From assembly GCF_015706575.1 (NCBI RefSeq), contig NW_024037076.1:14264898-14328897 (forward strand): a DNA stretch of 64,000 bases. Direction: 5' to 3'. A program made the translations under genes and the position numbers. Below, one piece after another: positions 20,886 to 33,400 of the stretch (positions are counted from its first letter, which is position 1; every line of letters starts with the position of its first letter). This stretch comes from Patiria miniata. Taxonomy: Eukaryota > Echinodermata > Asteroidea > Valvatida > Asterinidae. The notes below the pieces were generated by a model. It worked only from the letters and a program-made list of their open reading frames with translations, did not search any database and was not told the DNA's origin.

Positions 20886-21299
20886 GCTTGGGCAATTTTT
20901 AACAGGCCCAAAATTAATAGCAATAATGTACTTGCCGTTATTTCATTAAGCTCAAAAATAGTGAATTTGTTTAACTGTAACAGTGGCTTGAAGTTGTTCA
21001 TGTAGGTTCACCAACATTTTTATTACAGCACATGTGTAACTGATATACATTGGCAAAGCGAACTACTTGTATTACTTTCTTGTCTCAACAAATGTCCACC
21101 AAAAAAAATTTGAAAAATTTACCCACATAATTTCACTTGCATACTTATGTTTAATGCATATTTTGTTAAATCGTTAAATTTCTATAGCTTATCAAAAGAC
21201 TATAAAAAACAGAACTACCCAACATTGCTCAGACATTGGCATGAAAGTTTGAATACCAGCAATTACAGAAAATATAAAATTTGTTTAAAAGTTTGGGGC

Positions 21300-21770
21300 C
21301 TGACGTTTTCCAAAGTAAAGTTGGAAGTCGCTATACCGAACACCGCTTTACCGAACACAAAGTCATAGCCCAACAGAGCAATAGGTATTTGCTGTTTTAA
21401 TAGGTTTTTGTTGTTTTGTTGTATATTCCACCATGTCAGAGCCACCACTTGCAGTTAAATCTGATGGCGCAGATGAAGTCAAGTCAGTCTCTCTCTCAGT
21501 ATCAGTGGCTTTTTTTGTCCCAAAATGACAAGACAGTGTTTTTTGGGGGCAAGCTGTTTTCCCTTTTGGCGGCATATTTGCTGACCACGGCATACCTGCA
21601 TGCAGACTTTACAACGAAAACTTTCTACCAGTGACAATATGGCGAGGTGAACGTTGCCGATAACATAGCAGTGCGCAATGCAGCACTGCAGCGATCACCT
21701 AGTGGACTGCTTCCAATTGCTCAATTGCAACACTGCTATTCTTGTTCGAATCTTATTCATGCGCCGCGTT
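21300..21770. other. Satellite-adjacent segment with pogo-like end motif
   Basis: GTTGGAAGTCGCTATACCGAACACCGC-type sequence near 21323-21360 resembles the ends of the MITE at 11686 (CTATA-CGAACACCGC). The next 400 bp carry a minus-strand frame starting MPPKGKTACPQK (21593-21363), which is frameshifted in copy 2 by one extra G. An inverted pair GCAGTGC/GCACTGC lies near 21668. It may be a fragment of a DNA transposon whose other side is the satellite; this is tentative. Confidence 0.3.
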
Positions 21771-22636
21771 GAAAAAGTCAGTTTTTCACCCAAAAATTCA
21801 ACTTGACCAAATTTGCTCAAAAGTTCACACGAGGTGCCTAGAGGCCAGAATTAATTTTCTGAAGAGTTCAACTCATTACATTCAGTATCCAGTGAGAAAA
21901 GACAACTTTTTGATTTTTTTACAAAATGCCCCCAAAACTTCAACGTTTTCCATAGCCGGCATCATCGAAAAAGTCAGTTTTTCACCCAAAAATCAAAGTT
22001 GACGAAAATTGCTCAAAAGTTCACACGAGGTGCCTAGAGGCCAGAATTGAATTTTCTGAAGAGTTCAACTCATTACATTCAGTATCCAGTGAGAAAAGAC
22101 AACTTTTAGATTTTTTACAAAATGCCCCCAAAACTTCAACGTTTTCCATAGCTGGCATCATCGAAAAAGTCAGTTTTTTCACCCAAAAATGCAACTTGAC
22201 CAAATTTGCTCAAAAGTTCACACGAGATGCCTAGAGGCCAGAATTGAATTCCCTGAAAAGTTCAACTCATTACATTCAGTATCCAGTAAGAAAAGACAAC
22301 TTTTTGATTTTTTTACAAAATGCCCTCAAAACCTCAACGTTTTCCATAGCCGGCATCATCAAAAAAGTCAGTTTTTCACCCAAAAATCAAAGTTGACGAA
22401 AATTGCTCAAAAAATCACACGAGGTGCCTAGAGGCCAGAATTGAATTCCCAGAAGAGTTCAACTCATTACATTCAGTATCCAGTGAGAAAAGACAACTTT
22501 TGGATTTTTTACAAAATGACCCCAAAACTTCAACGTTTTCCATAGCCGGCATCATCGAAAAAGTCAGTTTTTCACCCAAAAATCAAAGTTGACGAAAATT
22601 GCTCAAAAGTTCACACGTGGTGCCTAGAGGCCAGAA

Positions 22637-22730
22637 TTGAATTCCCTGAAGAGTTCAACTCATTACATTCAGTATCCAGTGAGAAAAGACAACTTTTTGA
22701 TTTTGTACAAAATGCCCCCAAAACTTCAAC
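22637..22730. repeat. 94 bp truncated satellite monomer (type example)
   Basis: After AAAACTTCAAC the sequence jumps to TTGAATTCCC, removing 102 bp of the monomer. The same junction recurs at starts 24096, 24489, 25367, 25761, 28195 and 30738 (94 bp; one or two copies are a base shorter). Sharing of one breakpoint shows that these arose by copying and not by independent deletion. Confidence 0.85.
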
Positions 22731-24389
22731 TTGAATTCCCTGAAGAGTTCAACTCATTACATTCAGTATCCAGTGAGAAAAGACAACTTTTTGATTTTGT
22801 ACAAAATGCCCCCAAAACTTCAACGTTTTCCATAGCCGGCATCATCGAAAAAGTCAGTTTTTCACCCAAAAATCAAAGTTGAAGAAAATTGCTCAAAAGT
22901 TCACCAAGGTGCCTAGAGGACAGAGGTGAATTCCCTGAAGAGTTCAACTCATTACATTCAGTATCCAGTGAGAAAAGACAACTTTTTGATTTTTTACAAA
23001 ATGCCCCCAAAACTTCAACATTTTCCATAGCCGGCATCGTAAAAAAAAGTCAGTTTTTCACCCAAAAATCAAAGTTGACGAAAATTGCTCAAAAGTTCAC
23101 ACGAGGTGCCTAGAGGCCAGAAGTGAATTTCCTGAAGAGTTCAACTCATTACATTCAGTATCCAGTGAGAAAAGACAACTTTTTGATTTTTTACAAAATG
23201 CCCTCAAAATTTCAACGTTTTCCATAGCCGGCATCATCGAAAAAGTCAGTTTTTCACCCAAAAATCAAAGTTGACGAAAATTGCTCAAAAGTTCACACGA
23301 GGTGCCTAGAGGCCAGAATTGAATTCCCTGAAGAGTTCAACTCATTACATTCAGTATCCAGTGAGAAAAGACAACTTTTTGATTTTGTACAAAATGCCCC
23401 CAAAACTTCAACGTTTTCCATAGCCGGCATCATCGAAAAAGTCAGTTTTTCACCCAAAAATCAAAGTTGACGAAAATTGCTCAAAAGTTCACACGAGGTG
23501 CCTAGAGGCCAGAATTGAATTCCCTGAAGATGTTCAACTCATTACATTCAGTATCCAGTGAGAAAAGACAACTTTTTGATCTTTTACAAAATGCCCTCAA
23601 AACTTCAACGTTTTCCATAGCGGGCATCATCGAAAAAGTCAGTTTTTCACCCAAAAATCAAAGTTGACGAAAATTGCTCAAAAAATCACACGAGGTGCCT
23701 AGAGGCCAGAGTTGAATTCCCTGAAGAGTTTACACACAGTATCCAGTGAGAAAAGACAACTTTTTGATTTTTTACAAAATACCCTGAAAACTTCAACGTT
23801 TTCCATAGCCGGCATCATTGAAAAAGTCAGTTTTTTACCCAAAAATCAAAGTTGACGAAAATTGCTCAAAAGTTCACACGAGGTGCCTAGAGGCCAGAAT
23901 TGAATTCCCAGAAGAGTTCAACTCATTACATTCAGTATCCAGTGAGAAAAGACAACTTTTGGATTTTGTACAAAATGCCCCCAAAACTTCAACGTTTTCC
24001 ATAGCCGGCATCATCGAAAAAGTCAGTTTTTCACCCAAAAATCAAAGTTGACGAAAATTGCTCAAAAGTTCACACGTGGTGCCTAGAGGCCAGAATTGAA
24101 TTCCCTGAAGAGTTCAACTCATTACATTCAGTATCCAGTGAGAAAAGACAACTTTTTGATTTTGTACAAAATGCCCCAAAACTTCAACTTGAATTCCCTG
24201 AAGAGTTCAACTCATTACATTCAGTATCCAGTGAGAAAAGACAACTTTTTGATTTTGTACAAAATGCCCCCAAAACTTCAACGTTTTCCATAGCCGGCAT
24301 CATCGAAAAAGTCAGTTTTTCACCCAAAAATCAAAGTTGAAGAAAATTGCTCAAAAGTTCACACGAGGTGCCTAGAGGACAGAGGTGAA

Positions 24390-24420
24390 TTCCCTGAAGA
24401 GTTCAACAAAAAAAGTCAGT
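24390..24420. repeat. Second recurrent satellite deletion junction (type example)
   Basis: GAGTTCAAC is joined directly to AAAAAAAGTCAG, skipping the part of the monomer between the TCATTACATT segment and the CATCATCG segment. The same junction is found near 25670-25690 and 28500-28515. In each case the preceding monomer carries CTAGAGGAC(A/G)GAGGTG, a private variant, so all three are copies of one event. Confidence 0.8.
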
Positions 24421-27400
24421 TTTTCACCCAAAAATCAAAGTTGACGAAAATTGCTCAAAAGTTCACACGTGGTGCCTAGAGGCCAGAATTGAATTCCCTG
24501 AAGAGTTCAACTCATTACATTCAGTATCCAGTGAGAAAAGACAACTTTTTGATTTTGTACAAAATGCCCCCAAAACTTCAACTTGAATTCCCTGAAGAGT
24601 TCAACTCATTACATTCAGTATCCAGTGAGAAAAGACAACTTTTTGATTTTTTACAAAATGCCCCCAAAACTTCAACATTTTCCATAGCCGGCATCATAAA
24701 AAAAGTCAGTTTTTCACCCAAAAATCAAAGTTGACGAAAATTGCTCAAAAGTTCACACGAAGTGCCTAGAGGCCAGAAGTGAATTTCCTGAAGAGTTCAA
24801 CTCATTACATTCAGTATCCAGTGAGAAAAGACAACTTTTTGATTTTTTACAAAATGCCCTCAAAATTTCAACGTTTTCCATAGCCGGCATCATCGAAAAA
24901 GTCAGTTTTTCACCCAAAAATCAAAGTTGACGAAAATTGCTCAAAAGTTCACACGAGGTGCCTAGAGGCCAGAATTGAATTCCCTGAAGAGTTCAACTCA
25001 TAACATTCAGTATCCAGTGAGAAAAGACAACTTTTTGATTTTGTACAAAATGCCCCCAAAACTTCAACGTTTTCCATAGCCGGCATCATCGAAAAAGTCA
25101 GTTTTTCACCCAAAAATCAAAGTTGACGAAAATTGCTCAAAAGTTCACACGAGGTGCCTAGAGGCCAGAATTGAATTCCCAGAAGAGTTCAACTCATTAC
25201 ATTCAGTATCCAGTGAGAAAAGACAACTTTTGGATTTTTTACAAAATGACCCCAAAACTTCAACGTTTTCCATAGCCGGCATCATCGAAAAAGTCAGTTT
25301 TTCACCCAAAAATCAAAGTTGACGAAAATTGCTCAAAAGTTCACACGTGGTGCCTAGAGGCCAGAATTGAATTCCCTGAAGAGTTCAACTCATTACATTC
25401 AGTATCCAGTGAGAAAAGACAACTTTTTGATTTTGTACAAAATGCCCCCAAAACTTCAACTTGAATTCCCTGAAGAGTTCAACTCATTACATTCAGTATC
25501 CAGTGAGAAAAGACAACTTTTTGATTTTGTACAAAATGCCCCCAAAACTTCAACGTTTTCCATAGCCGGCATCATCGAAAAAGTCAGTTTTTCACCCAAA
25601 AATCAAAGTTGAAGAAAATTGCTCAAAAGTTCACACGAGGTGCCTAGAGGACGGAGGTGAATTCCCTGAAGAGTTCAACAAAAAAAGTCAGTTTTTCACC
25701 CAAAAATCAAAGTTGACGAAAATTGCTCAAAAGTTCACACGTGGTGCCTAGAGGCCAGAATTGAATTCCCTGAAGAGTTCAACTCATTACATTCAGTATC
25801 CAGTGAGAAAAGACAACTTTTTGATTTTGTACAAAATGCCCCCAAAACTTCAACTTGAATTCCCTGAAGAGTTCAACTCATTACATTCAGTATCCAGTGA
25901 GAAAAGACAACTTTTTGATTTTTTACAAAATGCCCCCAAAACTTCAACATTTTCCATAGCCGGCATCATAAAAAAAGTCAGTTTTTCACCCAAAAATCAA
26001 AGTTGACGAAAATTGCTCAAAAGTTCACACGAAGTGCCTAGAGGCCAGAAGTGAATTTCCTGAAGAGTTCAACTCATTACATTCAGTATCCAGTGAGAAA
26101 AGACAACTTTTTGATTTTTTACAAAATGCCCTCAAAATTTCAACGTTTTCCATAGCCGGCATCATCGAAAAAGTCAGTTTTTCACCCAAAAATCAAAGTT
26201 GACGAAAATTGCTCAAAAGTTCACACGAGGTGCCTAGAGGCCAGAATTGAATTCCCTGAAGAGTTCAACTCATAACATTCAGTATCCAGTGAGAAAAGAC
26301 AACTTTTTGATTTTGTACAAAATGCCCCCAAAAACTTCAACGTTTTCCATAGCCGGCATCATCGAAAAAGTCAGTTTTTCACCCAAAAATCAAAGTTGAC
26401 GAAAATTGCTCAAAAGTTCACACGAGGTGCCTAGAGGCCAGAATTGAATTCCCTGAAGATGTTCAACTCATTACATTCAGTATCCAGTGAGAAAAGACAA
26501 GTTTTTGATTTTTACAAAATGCCCTCAAAACTTCAACGTTTTCCATAGCGGGCTTCATCGAAAAAGTCAGTTTTTCACCCAAAAATCAAAGTTGACGAAA
26601 ATTGCTCAAAAAATCACACGAGGTGCCTAGAGGCCAGAGTTGAATTCCCTGAAGAGTTTACACACAGTATCCAGTGAGAAAAGACAACTTTTTGATTTTT
26701 TACAAAATACCCTGAAGACTTCAACGTTTTCCATAGCCGGCATCATCGAAAAAGTCAGTTTTTCACCCAAAAATCAAAGTTGATGAAAATTGCTCAAAAG
26801 TTCACACGAGGTGCCTAGAAGCCAGAATTGAATTCCCTGAAGAGTTCAACTCATTACATTCAGTATCCAGTGAGAAAAGACAACTTTTTGATTTTTTACA
26901 AAATGACCCCAAAACTTCAACGTTTTCCATAGCCGGCATCATTGAAAAAGTCAGTTTTTTACCCAAAAATCAAAGTTGACGAAAATTGCTCAAAAGTTCA
27001 CACGAGGTGCCTAGAGGCCAGAATTGAATTCCCTGAAGATGTTCAACTCATTACATTCAGTATCCAGTGAGAAAAGACAAGTTTTTGATTTTTTACAAAA
27101 TGCCCTCAAAACTTCAACGTTTTCCATAGCGGGCTTCATCGAAAAAGTCAGTTTTTCACCCAAAAATCAAAGTTGACGAAAATTGCTCAAAAAATCACAC
27201 GAGGTGCCTAGAGGCCAGAGTTGAATTCCCTGAAGAGTTTACACACAGTATCCAGTGAGAAAAGACAACTTTTTGATTTTTTACAAAATACCCTGAAAAC
27301 TTCAACGTTTTCCATAGCCGGCATCATCGAAAAAGTCAGTTTTTCACCCAAAAATCAAAGTTGATGAAAATTGCTCAAAAGTTCACACGAGGTGCCTAGA

Positions 27401-30400
27401 AGCCAGAATTGAATTCCCTGAAGAGTTCAACTCATTACATTCAGTATCCAGTGAGAAAAGACAACTTTTTGATTTTTTACAAAATGCCCCCAAAACTTCA
27501 ACGTTTTCCATAGCCGGCATCATTGAAAAAGTCAGTTTTTTACCCAAAAATCAAAGTTGACGAAAATTGCTCAAAAGTTCACACGAGGTGCCTAGAGGCC
27601 AGAATTGAATTCCCTTTAGAGTTCAACTCATTACATTCAGTATCCAGTGAGAAAAGACAACTTTTTGATTTTGTACAAAATGCCCCCAAAACTTCAACGT
27701 TTTCTGTAGCCGGCATCATCGAAAAAGTCAGTTTTTTCACCCAAAAATGCAACTTGACCAAATTTGCTCAAAAGTTCACACGAGATGCCTAGAGGCCAGA
27801 ATTGAATTCCCTGAAAAGTTCAACTCATTACATTCAGTATCCAGTAAGAAAAGACAACTTTTTGATTTTTTTACAAAATGCCCTCAAAACCTCAACGTTT
27901 TCCATAGCCGGCATCATCAAAAAAGTCAGTTTTTCACCCAAAAATCAAAGTTGACGAAAATTGCTCAAAAGTTCACACGAGGTGCCTAGAGGCCAGAATT
28001 GAATTCCCAGAAGAGTTCAACTCATTACATTCAGTATCCAGTGAGAAAAGACAACTTTTGGATTTTTTACAAAATGCCCCCAAAACTTCAACGTTTTCCA
28101 TAGCCGGCATCATCGAAAAAGTCAGTTTTTCACCCAAAAATCAAAGTTGACGAAAATTGCTCAAAAGTTCACACGTGGTGCCTAGAGGCCAGAATTGAAT
28201 TCCCTGAAGAGTTCAACTCATTACATTCAGTATCCAGTGAGAAAAGACAACTTTTTGATTTTGTACAAAATGCCCCCAAAACTTCAACTTGAATTCCCTG
28301 AAGAGTTCAACTCATTACATTCAGTATCCAGTGAGAAAAGACAACTTTTTGATTTTGTACAAAATGCCCCCAAAACTTCAACGTTTTCCATAGCCGGCAT
28401 CATCGAAAAAGTCAGTTTTTCACCCAAAAATCAAAGTTGAAGAAAATTGCTCAAAAGTTCACACGAGGTGCCTAGAGGACAGAGGTGAATTCCCTGAAGA
28501 GTTCAACAAAAAAAGTCAGTTTTTCACCCAAAAATCAAAGTTGACGAAAATTGCTCAAAAGTTCACACGAAGTGCCTAGAGGCCAGAAGTGAATTTCCTG
28601 AAGAGTTCAACTCATTACATTCAGTATCCAGTGAGAAAAGACAACTTTTTGATTTTGTACAAAATGCCCCAAAACTTCAACGTTTTCTGTAGCCGGCATC
28701 ATCGAAAAAGTCAGTTTTTTACCCAACAATCCAACTTGACCAAATTTGCTCAAAAGTTCACACGAGATGCCTAGAGGCCAGAATTGAATTCCCTGAAGAG
28801 TTCAACTCATTACATTCAGTATCCAGTGAGAAAAGACAACTTTTTGATTTTGTACAAAATGCCCCCAAAACTTCAACGTTTTCCATAGCCGGCATCATCG
28901 AAAAAGTCAGTTTTTCACCCAAAAATCAAAGTTGAAGAAAATTGCTCAAAAGTTCACACGAGGTGCCTAGAGGACAGAGGTGAATTCCCTGAAGAGTTCA
29001 ACTCATTACATTCAGTATCCAGTGAGAAAAGACAACTTTTTGATTTTTTACAAAATGCCCCCAAAACTTCAACATTTTCCATAGCCGGCATCATAAAAAA
29101 AGTCAGTTTTTCACCCAAAAATCAAAGTTGACGAAAATTGCTCAAAAGTTCACACGAAGTGCCTAGAGGCCAGAAGTGAATTTCCTGAAGAGTTCAACTC
29201 ATTACATTCAGTATCCAGTGAGAAAAGACAACTTTTTGATTTTGTACAAAATGCCCCCAAAACTTCAACGTTTTCTGTAGCCGGCATCATCGAAAAAGTC
29301 AGTTTTTTACCCAACAATCCAACTTGACCAAATTTGCTCAAAAGTTCACACGAGATGCCTAGAGGCCAGAATTGAATTCCCTGAAAAGTTCAACTCATTA
29401 CATTCAGTATCCAGTAAGATAAGACAACTTTTTGGTTTTTTACAAAATGCCCTCAAAACCTCAACGTTTTCCATAGCCGGCATCATCAAAAAAGTCAGTT
29501 TTTCACCCAAAATTCAAAGTTGACGAAAATTGCTCAAAAGTTCACACGAGGTGCCTAGAGGCCAGAATTGAATTCCCTGAAGAGTTCAACTCATTACATT
29601 CAGTATCCAGTGAGAAAAGACAACTTTTTGATTTTGTACAAAATGCCCCCAAAACTTCAACGTTTTCCATAGCCGGCATCATCGAAAAAGTCAGTTTTTC
29701 ACCCAAAAATCCAACTTGACCGAATTTGCTCAAAAGTTCACACGAGGTGCCTAGAGGCCAGAAATGAATTCCCTGAAAAGTTCAACTCATTACATTCAGT
29801 ATCCAGTGAGAAAAGACAACTTTTTGATTTTTTACAAAATGCCACCAAAACTTCAACGTTTTCCATAGCCGGGCATCATCGAAAAAGTCAGTTTTTCACC
29901 CAAAAATCCAACTTGACCAAATTTGCTCAAAAGTTCACACGAGGTGCCTAGAGGCCAGAATTGAATTCCCTGAAGAGTTCAACTCATTACATTCAGTATC
30001 CAGTGAGAAAAGACAACTTTTTGATTTTGTACAAAATGCCCCCAAAACTTCAACGTTTTCCATAGCCGGCATCATCGAAAAAGTCAGTTTTTCACCCAAA
30101 AATCAAAGTTGACGAAAATTGCTCAAAAGTTCACACGAGGTGCCTAGAGGCCAGAATTGAATTCCCTGAAGATGTTCAACTCATTACATTCAGTATCCAG
30201 TGAGAAAAGACAACTTTTTGATCTTTTACAAAATGCCCTCAAAACTTCAACGTTTTCCATAGCGGGCATCATCGAAAAAGTCAGTTTTTCACCCAAAAAT
30301 CAAAGTTGACGAAAATTGCTCAAAAAATCACACGAGGTGCCTAGAAGCCAGAATTGAATTCCCTGAAGAGTTTACACACAGTATCCAGTGAGAAAAGACA

Positions 30401-33400
30401 ACTTTTTGATTTTTTACAAAATACCCTGAAAACTTCAACGTTTTCCATAGCCGGCATCATTGAAAAAGTCAGTTTTTTACCCAAAAATCAAAGTTGACGA
30501 AAATTGCTCAAAAGTTCACACGAGGTGCCTAGAGGCCAGAATTGAATTCCCAGAAGAGTTCAACTCATTACATTCAGTATCCAGTGAGAAAAGACAACTT
30601 TTGGATTTTTTACAAAATGCCCCCAAAACTTCAACGTTTTCCATAGCCGGCATCATCGAAAAAGTCAGTTTTTCACCCAAAAATCAAAGTTGACGAAAAT
30701 TGCTCAAAAGTTCACACGTGGTGCCTAGAGGCCAGAATTGAATTCCCTGAAGAGTTCAACTCATTACATTCAGTATCCAGTGAGAAAAGACAACTTTTTG
30801 ATTTTGTACAAAATGCCCCAAAACTTCAACTTGAATTCCCTGAAGAGTTCAACTCATTACATTCAGTATCCAGTGAGAAAAGACAACTTTTTGATTTTGT
30901 ACAAAATGCCCCCAAAACTTCAACGTTTTCCATAGCCGGCATCATCGAAAAAGTCAGTTTTTCACCCAAATATCAAAGTTGACAAAAATTGCTCAAAAAA
31001 TCACACGAGGTGCCTAGAGGCCAGAGTTGAATTCCCTGAAGAGTTCAACTCATTACATTCAGTATCCAGTGAGAAAAGACAACTTTTTGATTTTGTACAA
31101 AATGCCCCCAAAACTTCAACGTTTTCCATAGCCGGCATCATCGAAAAAGTCAGTTTTTCACCCAAAAATCAAACTTGACCAAATTTGCTCAAAAGTTCAC
31201 ACGAGGTGCCTAGAGGCCAGAATGAATTCCCTGAAGAGTTCAACTCATTACATTCAGTATCCAGTGAGAAAAGACAACTTTTTGATTTTTTACAAAATGC
31301 CACCAAAACTTCAACGTTTTCCATAGCCGGCATCATCGAAAAAGTCAGTTTTTCACCCAAAAATCCAACTTGACCAAATTTGCTCAAAAGTTCACACGAG
31401 GTGCCTAGAGGCCAGAATTGAATTCCCTGAAGAGTTCAACTCATTACATTCAGTATCCAGTGAGAAAAGACAACTTTTTGATTTTTGACAAAATGCCCCC
31501 AAAACTTCAACTATTTCCATAGCCGGCATCATCGAAAAAGTCAGTTTTTCACCCAAAAATCAAAGTTGACAAAAATTGCTCAAAAAATCACACGAGGTGC
31601 CTAGAGGCCAGAGTTGAATTCCCTGAAGAGTTCAACTCATTACATTCAGTATCCAGTGAGAAAAGACAACTTTTTGATTTTTTACAAAATGCCCCCAAAA
31701 CTTCAACGTTTTCCATAGCCGGCATCATAAAAAAGTCAGTTTTTCACCCAAAAATCAAAGTTGACGAAAATTGCTCAAAAGTTCACACGAAGTGCCTAGA
31801 GGCCAGAAGTGAATTTCCTGAAGAGTTCAACTCATTACATTCAGTATCCAGTGAGAAAAGACAACTTTTGATTTTTTACAAAATGCCCTCAAAATTTCAA
31901 CGTTTTCCATAGCCGGCATCATCGAAAAAGTCAGTTTTTCACCCAAAAATCAAAGTTGACGAAAATTGCTCAAAAGTTCACACGAGGTGCCTAGAGGCCA
32001 GAATTGAATTCCCTGAAGAGTTCAACTCATTACATTCAGTATCCAGTGAGAAAAGACAACTTTTTGATTTTGTACAAAATGCCCCAAAACTTCAACGTTT
32101 TCCATAGCCGGCATCATCGAAAAAGTCAGTTTTTCACCCAAAAATCAAAGTTGACGAAAATTGCTCAAAAGTTCACACGAGGTGCCTAGAGGCCAGAATT
32201 GAATTCCTGAAGAGTTCAACTCATTACATTCAGTATCCAGTGAGAAAAGACAAGTTTTTGATTTTTACAAAATGCCCCAAAACTTCAACGTTTTCCATAG
32301 CGGGCATCATCGAAAAAGTCAGTTTTTCACCCAAAAATCAAAGTTGACGAAAATTGCTCAAAAAATCACACGAGGTGCCTAGAGGCCAGAGTTGAATTCC
32401 CTGAAGAGTTTACACACAGTATCCAGTGAGAAAAGACAACTTTTTGATTTTTTACAAAATACCCTGAAAACTTCAACGTTTTCCATAGCCGGCATCATCG
32501 AAAAAGTCAGTTTTTCACCCAAAAATCAAAGTTGATGAAAATTGCTCAAAAGTTCACACGAGGTGCCTAGAAGCCAGAATTGAATTCCCTGAAGAGTTCA
32601 ACTCATTACATTCAGTATCCAGTGAGAAAAGACAACTTTTTGATTTTTTACAAAATGCCCCAAAACTTCAACGTTTTCCATAGCCGGCATCATCGAAAAA
32701 GTCAGTTTTTTACCCAAAAATCAAAGTTGACGAAAATTGCTCAAAAGTTCACACGAGGTGCCTAGAGGCCAGAATTGAATTCCCTGAAGAGTTCAACTCA
32801 TTACATTCAGTATCCAGTGAGAAAAGACAACTTTTTGATTTTGTACAAAATGCCCCCAAAACTTCAACGTTTTCCATAGCCGGCATCATCGAAAAAGTCA
32901 GTTTTTCACCCAACATCCCCCCAAAACTTCACCGTTTTCCATAGCCGGCATCATCGAAAAAGTCAGTTTTTCACCCAAAAATCAAAGTTGACGAAAATTG
33001 CTCAAAAGTTCACACGAGGTGCCTAGAGGCCAGAATTGAATTCCCTGAAGAGTTCAACTCATTACATTCAGTATCCAGTGAGAAAAGACAACTTTTTGAT
33101 TTTTTACAAAATGCACCCAAAACTTCAACGTTTTCCATAGCCGGCATCATCGAAAAAGTCAGTTTTTCACCCAAAAATCAAAGTAGACGAAAATGCTCAA
33201 AAGTTCACACGAGGTGCCTAGAGGCCAGAATTGAATTCCCTGAAGAGTTCAACTCATTACATTCAGTATCCAGTGAGAAAAGACAACTTTTTGATTTTTT
33301 ACAAAATGCCCCCAAAACTTCAACGTTTTCCATAGCCGGCATCATCGAAAAAGTCAGTTTTTCACCCAAAAATCAAAGTTGACGAAAATTGCTCAAAAGT

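Larger units (their letters stand above)
18146..21770. repeat. Duplicated block, copy 1 (RS exon plus satellite edge)
   Basis: This sequence is repeated in the same orientation at 37693-41730, with scattered substitutions and small indels. Copy 2 is a net 413 bp longer: the offset is 19,547 at the left end and 19,960 at the right end. Both copies end at the identical junction GCGCCGCGTT followed by satellite. The left edge of the homology cannot be defined because copy 2 begins at the assembly gap. The block holds a coding-like fragment, the 1005 bp RS exon, a MITE and a satellite-adjacent segment. Confidence 0.92.

Noticed and set aside
21363-21593. 76-residue minus-strand frame starting MPPKGK
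   Set aside because: It looked like a protein start, but copy 2 has an extra base just after the start that breaks the reading. It also lies in a segment with transposon-like end motifs.
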